Of a DNA stretch of 64,000 nt, positions 44,629-53,152 are shown in pieces. This DNA is from CAZMZW01 sp963802275 (lineage in GTDB: Bacteria; Chloroflexota; Anaerolineae; Anaerolineales; Anaerolineaceae): NCBI GenBank assembly GCA_963802275.1, contig CAWDIB010000004.1, positions 248,001-312,000 of the forward strand, in the 5' to 3' direction. The translations under genes and the position numbers were made by a program. Position 1 is the first letter of the stretch, and each line of letters opens with the position of its first letter. The notes under the pieces are model-generated. The model saw only the letters and a list, made by a program, of their open reading frames with translations, did no database searches and was not told the DNA's origin.

Positions 44629-45128
44629 GGAATAATCCTCTAGTTATTGTAGTCCATCAAAATTGATTGAATTTCGTGTGCAATTCGTGTGCAATTGGGG
44701 TGGAAACTATAGACTATATGGACGCTGTGGATGTTTTTACATCCTTTTTGTGGACTGTATGGACACTGTAGACGCCTTTATATGACATAAACAGTTACGC
44801 ACTTGACTGTGGATCAAGATGTTGCGGGTTTACCCCTTTGGGATACTTCGCAACCACGTCAGCCACCCCTAAATATGGGATTTTTTGAAGATCAATGAAT
44901 TTAATATTTCGGTCAAAGAACTTGAAACGGTATCTAGATTTATGAACGAATTCGTAGGATTCGAGGTAACTTGGCGCTGAAAATGCTATACTATTGGGAA
45001 TGTTTCCAAATTTATTTACCGGTTGGACAAAATCGAGGATTATTTTATTTTGACGTGAAATTCAGGGAATAATAAGGATTGTGTCTCAACCCTTGAGTAC
45101 ATTAGTTTCAGTAGAAAGGAACAACCCC
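44629..45128. other. Intergenic region with island repeats
   Basis: About 500 bp without a gene. It holds a short tandem (CGTGTGCAATT twice at 44676-44697), a shared repeat with 46941 (listed separately) and a cluster of TGGAC words at 44719-44772. A GTG at 45081 preceded by AAGGATT is an alternative start for the next gene. Confidence 0.4.
44692..44731 (+). repeat. Island repeat, copy 1
   Basis: Two exact 16-base blocks, CAATTGGGGTGGAAAC (44692-44707) and ATATGGACGCTGTGGA (44716-44731), recur at 46941-46956 and 46984-46999. The spacer between them is 8 bases here and 27 in the other copy. Confidence 0.75.
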
Positions 45129-46376
45129 ATGAATTCAACAGTGAGTGAAATCATTCAGGCTTATTCCACAAAAATTAAAAGTAATAAAATATTCTTTACT
45201 CCCAATATTCCGCCGAAAAAACTTCAAAATGCTCTCAAGTCTTACGCATCCGGTGTGTCAGAGAAAGATGTACTGGTTTTGGTAGACATATCCATGTTTG
45301 GAAATGGAAAAGAGGGTTATTTGTTAGTTGAAGACATTCTTTTCTATCGACCTCTGCTTGATAAACCAAATCAGATCACTATCGCAGAAATTAATGAACT
45401 GTCTTTGCATGAAATCCCAGATGATAATTATGCATGGACATGCCTTGAGGTAAAAACTCCACAAAGCCTGGCCAAATTGATTCTAGATGAAGGTAGCGCG
45501 AGCTATTTTTGCCAAATGCTGCAAGAACTTAAAACCTTGCTCAAGCCTGACTCACCACTCGTAACTGGATTGGTTGAAGACAGTTCGCAATCTAAGAAGA
45601 CAGACAAAGAGTATTTGAGCGAGTTTGTTCGCATGGTGCCAATCTTGGAAGGAAGGCTCCACCGTTTTGAATTCATCAACCTGTATTTACAAGGCAAGGA
45701 TTATGGCAAAGTTGAGAATTCGAGGGCGGGGATATTCAAACATCCAAAAGTCATGCTGGTAATCAGAGATAACAAAATGACTGCACTTTCAGAAGATAAA
45801 GATGTTTTTATCAATGGCGAACTGCTTATACATAAACATGAGCTGAAGGATCTGGATCACGTTACCCTTGGCAATGATAAGACAAAAGTAGATTACCAGT
45901 TTCAAGCAAATCCACGAAAAGCCAAGATTCATAGACAAGAGAATGAAGCTTCCCAGGGAATTATTCGCCGATCATCTGGGCTAACGAATGGGGGAAAGCA
46001 GGCTGCAATTTTTAACGATCAACTAAGGGTTGACACAAATGGAATCAAGTTAAGGGGAAAGATGTATCTCTGGAAGGAACTCGATGAAGTTTTTTTTCAG
46101 GCGGATTATGATTTTATGTATCGAGAGACTTCAAATATTGGAAATGCAGCAGGTCAGGGGGTTGCGATTGCTAATCAAAACGCCACTAGTATGTTTGATA
46201 GTCAACGTTTATCAGTCATTGAAGCCGTTTTTCCTGCCCCCATTTACAAATTGGAATTTCACTACAAAGGACAACTCAAAGGAAAAATTGATCAAATCAC
46301 TCAAAAAACTTGTGTTCTTCTAGACCAGGGTATCGAAAGCTTCTCTCCGATCGACCTAGTGAAATTCAAATGTTAA
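45129..46376 (+). CDS. Hypothetical protein with PH/GRAM-like features
   Basis: A 415-residue protein of the AT-rich island. Residues 40-80 (DVLVLVDISMFGNGKEGYLL then EDILFYR) resemble a phospholipid- or ligand-binding PH-like repeat found in many uncharacterised bacterial proteins. The middle is charged, and the C-terminus holds a second similar beta-rich block (IKLRGKMYLWKELDEVFFQA). There is no signal peptide or catalytic motif. I choose the ATG at 45129 because AAAGGA lies eight bases upstream; the GTG at 45081 is a fair alternative. It is flanked by the 44692/46941 repeats. No function is assigned. Confidence 0.6.
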   Translation: MNSTVSEIIQAYSTKIKSNKIFFTPNIPPKKLQNALKSYASGVSEKDVLVLVDISMFGNGKEGYLLVEDILFYRPLLDKPNQITIAEINELSLHEIPDDNYAWTCLEVKTPQSLAKLILDEGSASYFCQMLQELKTLLKPDSPLVTGLVEDSSQSKKTDKEYLSEFVRMVPILEGRLHRFEFINLYLQGKDYGKVENSRAGIFKHPKVMLVIRDNKMTALSEDKDVFINGELLIHKHELKDLDHVTLGNDKTKVDYQFQANPRKAKIHRQENEASQGIIRRSSGLTNGGKQAAIFNDQLRVDTNGIKLRGKMYLWKELDEVFFQADYDFMYRETSNIGNAAGQGVAIANQNATSMFDSQRLSVIEAVFPAPIYKLEFHYKGQLKGKIDQITQKTCVLLDQGIESFSPIDLVKFKC

Positions 46377-46493
46377 AATTTTGATTGAAATCTAAGAACC
46401 ACATCTATTTTGGGTGGAGATATTTCTTATTATTGATCCATTTTCTCGGCATATTTTATATGGTTGGTAAGGAATATGGACAATAGCTTAATC

Positions 46494-46796
46494 TCAAATC
46501 ACCTGCCGTGCGATGCCCTTGAGCCATTCTTCCAATGATTTCGTATCCGATTTGGTTATCGTATATGGAAAGAGCGTTTGGTTATAGCCAGACTTAGGAA
46601 TAATATATTGATGGTTATGAGACAGGTCTCCAAGTGCGATCTCCTTGGGCATAAGCTGGAAAAAAACAATTGCACAGTCTGGGTACTTGGGGTCATCGGC
46701 AAAAACAACAATTTCTCTCCCATCAGTAAGAACATAATTATTTCGCAATTTGTATTCCTTTTTATCCTTCAAATATTTTTTCTTTGATGAAGCCAC
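46494..46796 (-). CDS. Hypothetical small protein
   Basis: A 100-residue basic-to-neutral protein starting SSKKKYLKDKKEYKLRNNYV. The rest (TDGREIVVFADDPKYPDCAIVFFQLM, split by no gap) reads as a compact beta-rich domain. I do not recognise a family. It lies inside the region bounded by the island repeats, convergent with the gene at 45129. No clear Shine-Dalgarno was found. Coding status rests on length and amino acid make-up only. Confidence 0.45.
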   Translation of the reverse strand: MASSKKKYLKDKKEYKLRNNYVLTDGREIVVFADDPKYPDCAIVFFQLMPKEIALGDLSHNHQYIIPKSGYNQTLFPYTITKSDTKSLEEWLKGIARQVI

Positions 46797-46940
46797 CCAA
46801 CTGACTATAGCGAAACGTATTATGGCTAATGGATGGTCTGGATAATATTTGAACGAAGTAATTATCGGGTAATTTATAATCCCATATGATTAACAATTTT
46901 TTATTTATTGCTTTTTGAGTCGCCTTTCCTATTTCGTGTA

Positions 46941-46999
46941 CAATTGGGGTGGAAACCCCCTAAACGAGGGCAGGCTATGGACAATATGGACGCTGTGGA
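46941..46999 (+). repeat. Island repeat, copy 2
   Basis: Holds the same two exact 16-base blocks as 44692-44731, with a longer spacer that includes a CCCCCTAAACGAGGG insert. Confidence 0.75.
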
Positions 47000-47104
47000 C
47001 ACCTTACACGTGTGGGCATTGCGTGTAAATGAATGGGGTGAAACGGCACCCTGCAGTGAAGGTCGCCCGAAGCACCTCACTGCGGGTGTCTCCGATCTAC
47101 TCCT

Positions 47105-47187
47105 GCAGAGAACTGCGAAGGTCGGAGGTTTCCCCTCCGGGACAGGCAAACACTCAGGAGTGTGCTGCGCGATCCTCTTGCCCGACC
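47105..47187 (+). repeat. Decayed tRNA-Pro 3'-end element
   Basis: AGGTCGGAGGTTT (from the tRNA-Pro variable/T-arm) is followed by about 45 unrelated bases and then GATCCTCTTGCCCGACC, a near copy of the tRNA 3' end. The last 37 bases align with 49455-49493 with about six differences. Confidence 0.55.
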
Positions 47188-47312
47188 AGATACACCGATG
47201 TCCAGAATGAGAGTTGGAATGTTAATAAAGCTTTTATGTTTTTCTGAATAATAAAATGTCAAAATAAAAAATAATAAAATAGTCATTAGGATTTACCAGG
47301 AAAGGATCAACA

Positions 47313-47888
47313 ATGGATTCAGTTGAAAAAGCCACTCAAACGCAGTTGTCCAATATTCAAAAACGCACAGGAAAGACTTTGATGGAATTGACGAATTCCA
47401 TACAAAATAGCGGATTGGAAAAACATGGCGAGATCAGAGAATTTTTAATGAAAGAGTATCACCTTGGGTATGGCGATGCCGCAGTGCTTGCGGGATATGC
47501 AAAAAAATCCCTCGATCCCGAAGAGGCCAAAAAAGAGTCGATGTCAATTGGAGAAACCCTGGATAGTTTTTATTCTGGACCAAAAGCTGGTCTTCGCCCA
47601 ATTCATGAGCGGGTCATGGAAGAAGTCGCGAAATTTGGAGATTTTACTATTACGCCCAAGAAAACTTATTTAAGCCTTCGCCGAAAACAACAATTTGCAA
47701 TGATCGGTCCCGGCACAAATACCCTGATCGATGTTGGCCTTAATATGAAGGGTATTAATGCTACAGACCGATTGATCGCTTTAAAGCCTGGCGGCATGTG
47801 CCAATACAAGGTACGCCTTTCAAGTGAAAAAGAGGTCGATCCAGAATTGATTGCCTGGATCAAACAAGCATATGAATCTGCAGGTTGA
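47313..47888 (+). CDS. DUF4287/DUF5655 domain protein
   Basis: A 191-residue cytosolic protein. The N-terminal half (SNIQKRTGKTLMELTNSIQN then HGEIREFLMKEYHLGYGDAA) matches DUF4287. The C-terminal half (RPIHERVMEEVAKFGDFTIT, KKTYLSLRRKQQFAMIGPGT) matches DUF5655. The pairing of these two domains is common and of unknown function. It is preceded by GGAAAGGATC and lies between two decayed tRNA-Pro-like scars, so it was likely acquired with the island. Confidence 0.75.
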   Translation: MDSVEKATQTQLSNIQKRTGKTLMELTNSIQNSGLEKHGEIREFLMKEYHLGYGDAAVLAGYAKKSLDPEEAKKESMSIGETLDSFYSGPKAGLRPIHERVMEEVAKFGDFTITPKKTYLSLRRKQQFAMIGPGTNTLIDVGLNMKGINATDRLIALKPGGMCQYKVRLSSEKEVDPELIAWIKQAYESAG

Positions 47889-48142
47889 GAAAAAAGAAAA
47901 TTTCAACATTGAAAGAGATTCAGGAAATATTGTACGAGTAACAGCAATCTTGATCAGTTAAACCTAAATGGAGCGGAAAAGGTCATGATGCAGATCATGG
48001 CACTCAAACTGATAATCAGACATCCAATTTTGGGTGTCTTATTCTAAGATGAGGTCGGAGGTTTCCCTTATGGGGATTTTGGTGCGCTAAATCCGCGTAG
48101 AACTCAACCTGGCTTTCTCGAGCAATAAAAGTCCAAATAAAG
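47889..48142. other. Intergenic region with tRNA-Pro flank scar
   Basis: No gene. GACATCC...TTGGGTGTCTT at 48019-48043 resembles the tRNA-Pro terminator, and GAGGTCGGAGGTT at 48051-48063 is an exact 13-base piece of tRNA-Pro (43276-43288). Confidence 0.5.
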
Positions 48143-48170
48143 CAAGAACAGCCCGGGCGGGCTGTTCTTG
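48143..48170 (-). terminator. Terminator of the orphan binding-protein gene
   Basis: A perfect 12- to 13-bp GC-rich inverted repeat (AAGAACAGCCC with GGGCTGTTCTT). It lies 28 bases past the minus-strand stop codon and is followed on that strand by a T-rich run. Confidence 0.75.
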
Positions 48171-48198
48171 AAATCGATCATCCCCTGAAACCCCTGTC

Positions 48199-49254
48199 TT
48201 ATTCCATAAACCACTTGGCCCTGATCTGTTCGGGGGTCATGGCAGGCAGGCGATAGAAGCCATAGTCGCCCACCGGCAGGCTGTCCAGCTTACCCATCCA
48301 CTCGGCCAGGTTCTGGCTGGTGATGATGGGGTAATCATACAAAAACGTGTTATTCCACTTACCGCCGAGCGCCTGCGGATTGAACTTCAGCCCGGACAGA
48401 TGATAAAGGGCAGCGTACACAGCTTCATAATCCGTTCCGCCGGGCGGGATGGTGGCAAAGCTCTTGAGGTCAGGCTTTTCCTGCAGCCAGGTATTCCAAC
48501 CCTTCAGTTCATCCAAACGGCTCTCGCAGTGGAAGAGGGGCAATTGCTTCAGCTCATGTGGGCCATGCATTGCCCAGAAGATCTCCATTTTATTATCGGT
48601 GCTCCAGATGGCTTTGATATTGGGATTTTTCTTGACCATTTCCACCAGACTTTCCTGGGTAAACGCCTGTTTGCCATGCTCAGCCGGCATGGAGGTGGCT
48701 TTGACCTGCGGGTATTTGGCCAGGACCTCATCAATGATATCCTGGATGAAGCCGTTCTGCCCAAAGTTGAAATAGACGAATTCACCCTGCCCGCCCATTC
48801 CCTCCATCATCCATTCCAGCCCCGCCTGGGTCGAGCGGTATGTGGTGGAAAGGTTGTAGACGCCCTGCTCGCCGCTGTCGGCATCCAGCATGAAAATGGG
48901 GATGGCTGCTTTTTTGGCATTCTGGATCTGCGGCCAGGCACCGTAAACATGCCATTGATTCGAGTAGGAAATGATGGCATCCACCCCTTTTTGCAGCAGG
49001 TCGTCAATGTCCTTGCCGCGCACGCATTCCATTTTGGTCTCGGCGCAGGCCTTGAGCAAACCATCCACGTTCTGCTTCTCACCCGCTTCATAGCCGACCA
49101 CGAATCCCTGCGCGGATGGCAGGGCGAGCGTGGTTTCCGCCGCCGTGGCGGCCGGTTCAGCGGGTGCTGAAGCCGCTGGCGTGGCGCCGCACGCCGCTGT
49201 CAGCAGCGCGAAAGCCACAACCAATATTAGAGATAAAACCGTTCTTTTCTTCAT
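48199..49254 (-). CDS. Sugar-type ABC transporter substrate-binding lipoprotein (orphan)
   Basis: A periplasmic-binding protein of the LacI/RbsB class. The lipoprotein signal peptide ends with the lipobox LTAAC near residue 21 from the ATG at 49254, which follows GAGGAGAAC. The mature part has the two-lobe pattern (DDLLQKGVDAIISYSNQW, IPIFMLDADSGEQGVYNLST, PNIKAIWSTDNKMEIFWAMH). No permease or ATPase gene is adjacent; the complete transporter at 53-57 kb is a separate unit. Its GC is higher than the island genes, so it may be resident chromosome or a separate acquisition. Ligand unknown. Confidence 0.85.
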   Translation of the reverse strand: MKKRTVLSLILVVAFALLTAACGATPAASAPAEPAATAAETTLALPSAQGFVVGYEAGEKQNVDGLLKACAETKMECVRGKDIDDLLQKGVDAIISYSNQWHVYGAWPQIQNAKKAAIPIFMLDADSGEQGVYNLSTTYRSTQAGLEWMMEGMGGQGEFVYFNFGQNGFIQDIIDEVLAKYPQVKATSMPAEHGKQAFTQESLVEMVKKNPNIKAIWSTDNKMEIFWAMHGPHELKQLPLFHCESRLDELKGWNTWLQEKPDLKSFATIPPGGTDYEAVYAALYHLSGLKFNPQALGGKWNNTFLYDYPIITSQNLAEWMGKLDSLPVGDYGFYRLPAMTPEQIRAKWFME

Positions 49255-49299
49255 TGATGTTCTCCTCGATGAGTGATATGGATTTAAAACAGCCGACAT

Positions 49300-49599
49300 T
49301 ATAATGCCGGATAACCAACATATTCTATTTTTTAATAGTTAATCTATTGCAGAGGCGCTTTTTTAAGGTAGGAGGTTTAACCTCCACGAAGATTGCCTGA
49401 GGCTGCTTCGCTTTGAGAATCCGGGTTATCCGCTGGTGTGACTAACTGCGGCTCACACACAAGAGTATGCTTCGCAATCCTCTCGCCCCGACCCTCTATG
49501 TGGCCTACATCCCTGCTGCAACTTTGCACAGGTTCATTAATTAATGCATAAGTACTTTGAGATTACCAAAGAGCATTACAAGAGGAACAGGACAACACC
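49300..49599. other. Intergenic region at far island edge
   Basis: No gene. It contains the tRNA-Pro-like element at 49366-49492, with the exact 17-base tRNA 3'-end copy at its right end. Confidence 0.5.
49366..49492 (+). repeat. tRNA-Pro-like element ending in the exact 17-bp att-like copy
   Basis: GTAGGAGGTTT (T-arm-like) is followed by about 95 unrelated bases. The element then ends with AATCCTCTCGCCCCGAC at 49476-49492, identical to the tRNA-Pro 3' end at 43291-43307. Confidence 0.65.
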
Positions 49600-50917
49600 T
49601 TATCTAAATAATTCTCCCGGATTTTCAAGCATGGCACGCAGATCCATCAGAAAATGAGCGGCCTGAGCGCCATCCATCACGCGGTGGTCGGCGCTTAATG
49701 TCACTGTGGCCATCCTCTTGGTGCGTAACCCCATCGTATCCTCATCCGGGACAAGCTGGCGTTTAATGGCGCCGACAGCCAGAATGGCGGATTGGGGCGG
49801 GTTGATGATCGCGGTGAACCGGTCAATGCCCATCATGCCCAGGTTGGATATCGTAAAAGTGCCATTCAATAGATTCTCGGGTTTCAGGCGGGATTTCCTC
49901 GCCTGGAGGGCGAGATTATTTAATTCGGAAGATATGTGCGAGATGCTTTTATGATCCGCTGCATGAATGACCGGCACGATCAACCCATCCTCCAATGCGG
50001 TAGCCACGCCAATATTGATTTCCTTATATATCAAGATCTTCTCAGCCGTGAATTGGCTGTTGATGATCGGATTTTTCTTGGATCGCCAGTGCCACCGATT
50101 TTACGATCACAGCTGTAGCGGATATCCGCTCACTTTTATTCTCAATGGTCTCATTGATTTCTATTCGCCGGTCCTCAACGCCATCCATGACCACATCGAT
50201 CTGCAGGGTCATATGAGGCGCTTCACGCATACTGCGGGCCATGTTCTCCGCGATGGTACGGCGCATACCGACCAAGGGGATTTCTTTCAAGACAGTCAAT
50301 TGACCTGCAGATGTTTCACCTTTGGGTGAAACCATCTTTTCTGCAAGAATATCCCGGGCTTGAATCCTGCCACCCGGTCCGCTGCCCTTGATCCCGGATA
50401 AATTAATATTTCTTTCTTTCACAAGCCTTTTGGCTGCCGGGGTGGCTTTCACCTTTCCGGTAATCGCCTGGCTTTTTTCCAGGTACTTTTCCACGTCGGG
50501 ACGCGTGATCAGACCGCCGGGACCGCTCCCTGAAATATCGGCTGCGTTCAAATGATTTTCTTGAAGCAATTTTGCTGCAACAGGAGAAATTTTTAGCGAA
50601 GAGGGCTGCTGGTTATCATGAGATTGTGGTACTTCAGGCGTCTTCGTGACTGTTTTGGCGTTAGAAGGTACCTCTTCCCCCGCTTGAACGATATAAGCGA
50701 TGATTTCGGTTACCGGGACCATGGCACCAATCGGATATTTAATCCCGGCCAGGATGCCGGTTTCCGGGGCTTCCACTTCCATGCTGATCTTGTCGGTGCT
50801 GACCACCGCAATCGGATCGCCTTTTTCGACCGGCTCGCCTTCTTTCTTGAGCCATTCCAGGATCTCAGATTCCTCCTGGGTAAAACCAAACTTGGGCATG
50901 ATGATTTCTTTTGCCAA
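49600..50917 (-). CDS. 2-oxoacid/acetoin dehydrogenase E2 (dihydrolipoyl acyltransferase), frameshifted
   Basis: The E2 core subunit. The lipoyl domain has TDKISMEVEAPETG, with the lipoylated lysine at about residue 42. Two peripheral-subunit-binding domains follow (SPVAAKLLQENHLNAADISG and TPAAKRLVKERNINLSGIKG), each with GSGPGG. The catalytic domain ends SADHRVMDGAQAAHFLMDLR with the HxxxD pair. A single frame change near 50065 joins IQEK to PIINSQFTAEKILIYKEINI. About 439 residues in total. It lies nine bases after the E1-beta gene. The acyl group is not readable. Confidence 0.9.
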
Positions 50918-50926
50918 ATCTCTCTC

Positions 50927-51913
50927 CTAGTATTCTCCGCGAACCAGTTTACGAGCTTCTTCCTCAATATTCTCCACCTGAGGCACCGCGTGGTATTCCA
51001 GATTGCGGTTATAAGGAATGGGCATATCCAGACCTGCCAGGCGCCTCACCGGGGCATCCAGATAGGCAAATGCTTCACTTTCCATGATCGCCGCTGAGAT
51101 CTCACCGCCATATCCGCCTGTCTTGACCGCTTCATGAACGATCAGTGCCTTACCGGTCTTAATAACTGATTTGATAATCGGTTCTTTATCCAAAGGGTTG
51201 AAGGGTGCGCGGGTCAATGATCTCCACTTCAATGCCCTCCTTGTGCAATTTTTCCGCTGCCGCCAGGGCGCGGATGACCATGACGGAGGTGGCAATAACG
51301 GTTAGATGATTTCCTTCACGAACCACATGGCTTTGTCCCAGCGGTATGGTGTACATTTCTTCCGGTACATGTCCCTTTGTTTTATATAACAGTTTATGCT
51401 CAAAGAACATGACCGGATTCTTATCCTCCAACGATGACAGCAGTAATCCCTTGGCATCATAGGGAGTGGAAGGCATCACCACTTTCAGCCCCGGGACATG
51501 CACGAACCAGTTTTCCAGACTCTCGGAATGCTGAGCGGCTGCGCCGGTACCGGAGCCGCACGCCAGGCGCATCACAAAGGGCAGCTCAGCTTTCCCACCG
51601 AACATAAAGCGCATCTTGGCACCCTGCATGACCATCTGTTCCATCGCCAAAACGACAAAATCGCTGAACTGGATTTCACCGATCGGGCGCATGCCAGTCA
51701 CAGCGGCACCGACCAAGCACCGGCAATTCCTGCCTCCGAGATAGGAGTATCAATGATCCGCTTTGGCCCAAATTTTTCCAGCAGGCCTGCAGTGACCCCA
51801 AACGCACCGCCGTAGATGCCAATGTCTTCGCCAATGACAAATACGCGCTCATCCTTCTCCATCGCCTGGCGGATGGCTTCACGCAGGGCTTCCATATAAC
51901 TTATTTCACGCAT
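50927..51913 (-). CDS. 2-oxoacid/acetoin dehydrogenase E1-beta, frameshifted
   Basis: Thiamine-diphosphate-dependent E1 beta subunit, about 328 residues. Segments in order are YMEALREAIRQAMEKDERVF, GEDIGIYGGAFGVT, DTPISEAGIAG, PIGEIQFSDF, SESLENWFVHVPGLKVVMPS, EIIDPRTL, then VHEAVKTGGYGGEISAAI and PVRRLAGLDMPIPY. Frame changes near 51715 and 51195 separate three open pieces that together make one normal subunit. It overlaps the E1-alpha gene by eight bases. Substrate may be pyruvate, acetoin or a branched-chain oxoacid. Confidence 0.9.
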
Positions 51914-52889
51914 AGATACCTTCCATTATTGAGGCAACATCAGGCTCAGGGCTCTCTTCAGCAAATTCAACCGCCTTGCGAATTTCTTCATTCGCCCGTT
52001 TTTCGATTTTTTTGAATTCATCATCGCTTACATTCAACAATTTGCGAAAGCGGGTAATCGGATCTTTTTCCATCCATTTTTTCACTTCTTCCCGTGTGCG
52101 GTAAAACTGACGGTCACTCTTCGAATGACCTTTGTAGCGATAGGTGACCGCCTCAATCAGCGTCGGACCATCGCCTTTACGCGCACGGTTCGCCGCCTTC
52201 TGTACGGCCTTATAGACGGCGATGACATCATTGCCATCAACGGTCACTCCCGGCATGCCATAGGCAGTGGCGCGATCGCTGATCTGTTCGATCTTGAAGG
52301 CTCTCTCAAAAGCCATGGACATGGCATATTGGTTGTTTTCGCATAAATAAATAACGGGAAGATTCCAGATGCTGGCCATATTGAGGGATTCATGGAATGC
52401 GCCTTCATTGGTAGCGCCATCACCAAATAAAGTCAGAACAACCTGGCTCGTTCCGCGGATGGAAATGCTCAATCCTACCCCAACGGAAATGGGCAGGTTG
52501 CCAGCAACAATACCCTGCGCCCCCAGGTTATTGGATTCCACATCGGCAATATGCATCGATCCACCGCGGCCGCGGCAATAACCGGTTTCCTTGCCCATAA
52601 ACTCGGCCATCATGCGGTTGAGATCACCACCCCACATCAAGAAATGCCCATGACCCCGATGCGTATTAAGAAAATAATCCTCTTTGAGCAGCGCCGGTCC
52701 AGCACCTGCGGCAATGGCTTCCTGGCCGATCGACAGGTGCATGGTTCCGTGCACTTTACCGAGTGCAAACATCTCTTCTGCGTTCTCTTCAAAGGCGCGG
52801 GTGAGTACCATTTTATAGAGCAGATCTTCCGCTTTGGATCTCTCCAAAATCCCGCCAATCAAGTTTTCTTTATGCTTGCTTTCAGACAT
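51906..52889 (-). CDS. 2-oxoacid/acetoin dehydrogenase E1-alpha
   Basis: Thiamine-diphosphate-binding E1 alpha subunit, 327 residues, intact frame. The THRGHGHFLMWGGDLNRMMA region is followed by the ThDP motif GDGATNEGAFHESLNMASIW...ENN near residues 165-190 and by the loop YRYKGHSKSDRQFYRTREEV. The short length and GRGGSMHIAD segment resemble the acetoin dehydrogenase AcoA type, but pyruvate is also possible. It is the first gene of the E1a-E1b-E2 unit. No lipoamide dehydrogenase (E3) gene is in the window. Confidence 0.92.
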   Translation of the reverse strand: MSESKHKENLIGGILERSKAEDLLYKMVLTRAFEENAEEMFALGKVHGTMHLSIGQEAIAAGAGPALLKEDYFLNTHRGHGHFLMWGGDLNRMMAEFMGKETGYCRGRGGSMHIADVESNNLGAQGIVAGNLPISVGVGLSISIRGTSQVVLTLFGDGATNEGAFHESLNMASIWNLPVIYLCENNQYAMSMAFERAFKIEQISDRATAYGMPGVTVDGNDVIAVYKAVQKAANRARKGDGPTLIEAVTYRYKGHSKSDRQFYRTREEVKKWMEKDPITRFRKLLNVSDDEFKKIEKRANEEIRKAVEFAEESPEPDVASIMEGIYA

Positions 52890-53040
52890 TCAATTCTCCA
52901 ATTTATTGTTTCTAACATATGAATTTTAATGATTATTATGTCAAAATGAATACTTTAAATTGTAGGTTGTGTTTCAATAATTCCATCTATTTTAGTTTAA
53001 TGTCGTATTGGTAATAACTTTTACAATCAAACAATTATTA

Positions 53041-53088
53041 AGGCTGATAACATATCAGGAAAACCGGATGCATTATCAGCCTTTTTTG
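53041..53088 (+). terminator. Stem-loop with T-run between E1-alpha and the sugar ABC operon
   Basis: AGGCTGATAA at 53041-53050 pairs with TTATCAGCCT at 53073-53082, followed by TTTTTT on the plus strand. On the minus strand, where the genes are, the T-run is weaker, so it may act in either direction. Confidence 0.65.
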
Positions 53089-53152
53089 ATATCGTTCTCT
53101 AGTTGTTTTACATACTCTACTTACAGGCTAACAGTGTGCGAATGCACAAAGC

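Larger units (their letters stand above)
46797..47312. other. Intergenic region with repeat and tRNA-Pro-like scar
   Basis: About 515 bp with no credible gene. It holds the second island repeat (46941-46999) and a decayed tRNA-Pro 3'-end element (47105-47187), both listed separately. The open frames crossing it follow these repeats in several phases and are not coding. Confidence 0.5.

Noticed and set aside
44719..44772. Cluster of TGGAC words as a CRISPR array or iteron origin
   Set aside because: Units are about ten bases, irregular in spacing and sequence, without spacers or a replication gene.
46908..47210. 100-codon plus frame and its antisense partners at 46.9-47.25 kb
   Set aside because: They cross the island repeat and a tRNA-Pro scar; composition and frame pattern follow the repeats, not a protein.
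48400..49170. 256-codon plus-strand frame opposite the binding-protein gene
   Set aside because: Shadow of the minus-strand lipoprotein gene, which has a lipobox, ribosome-binding site and family motifs.
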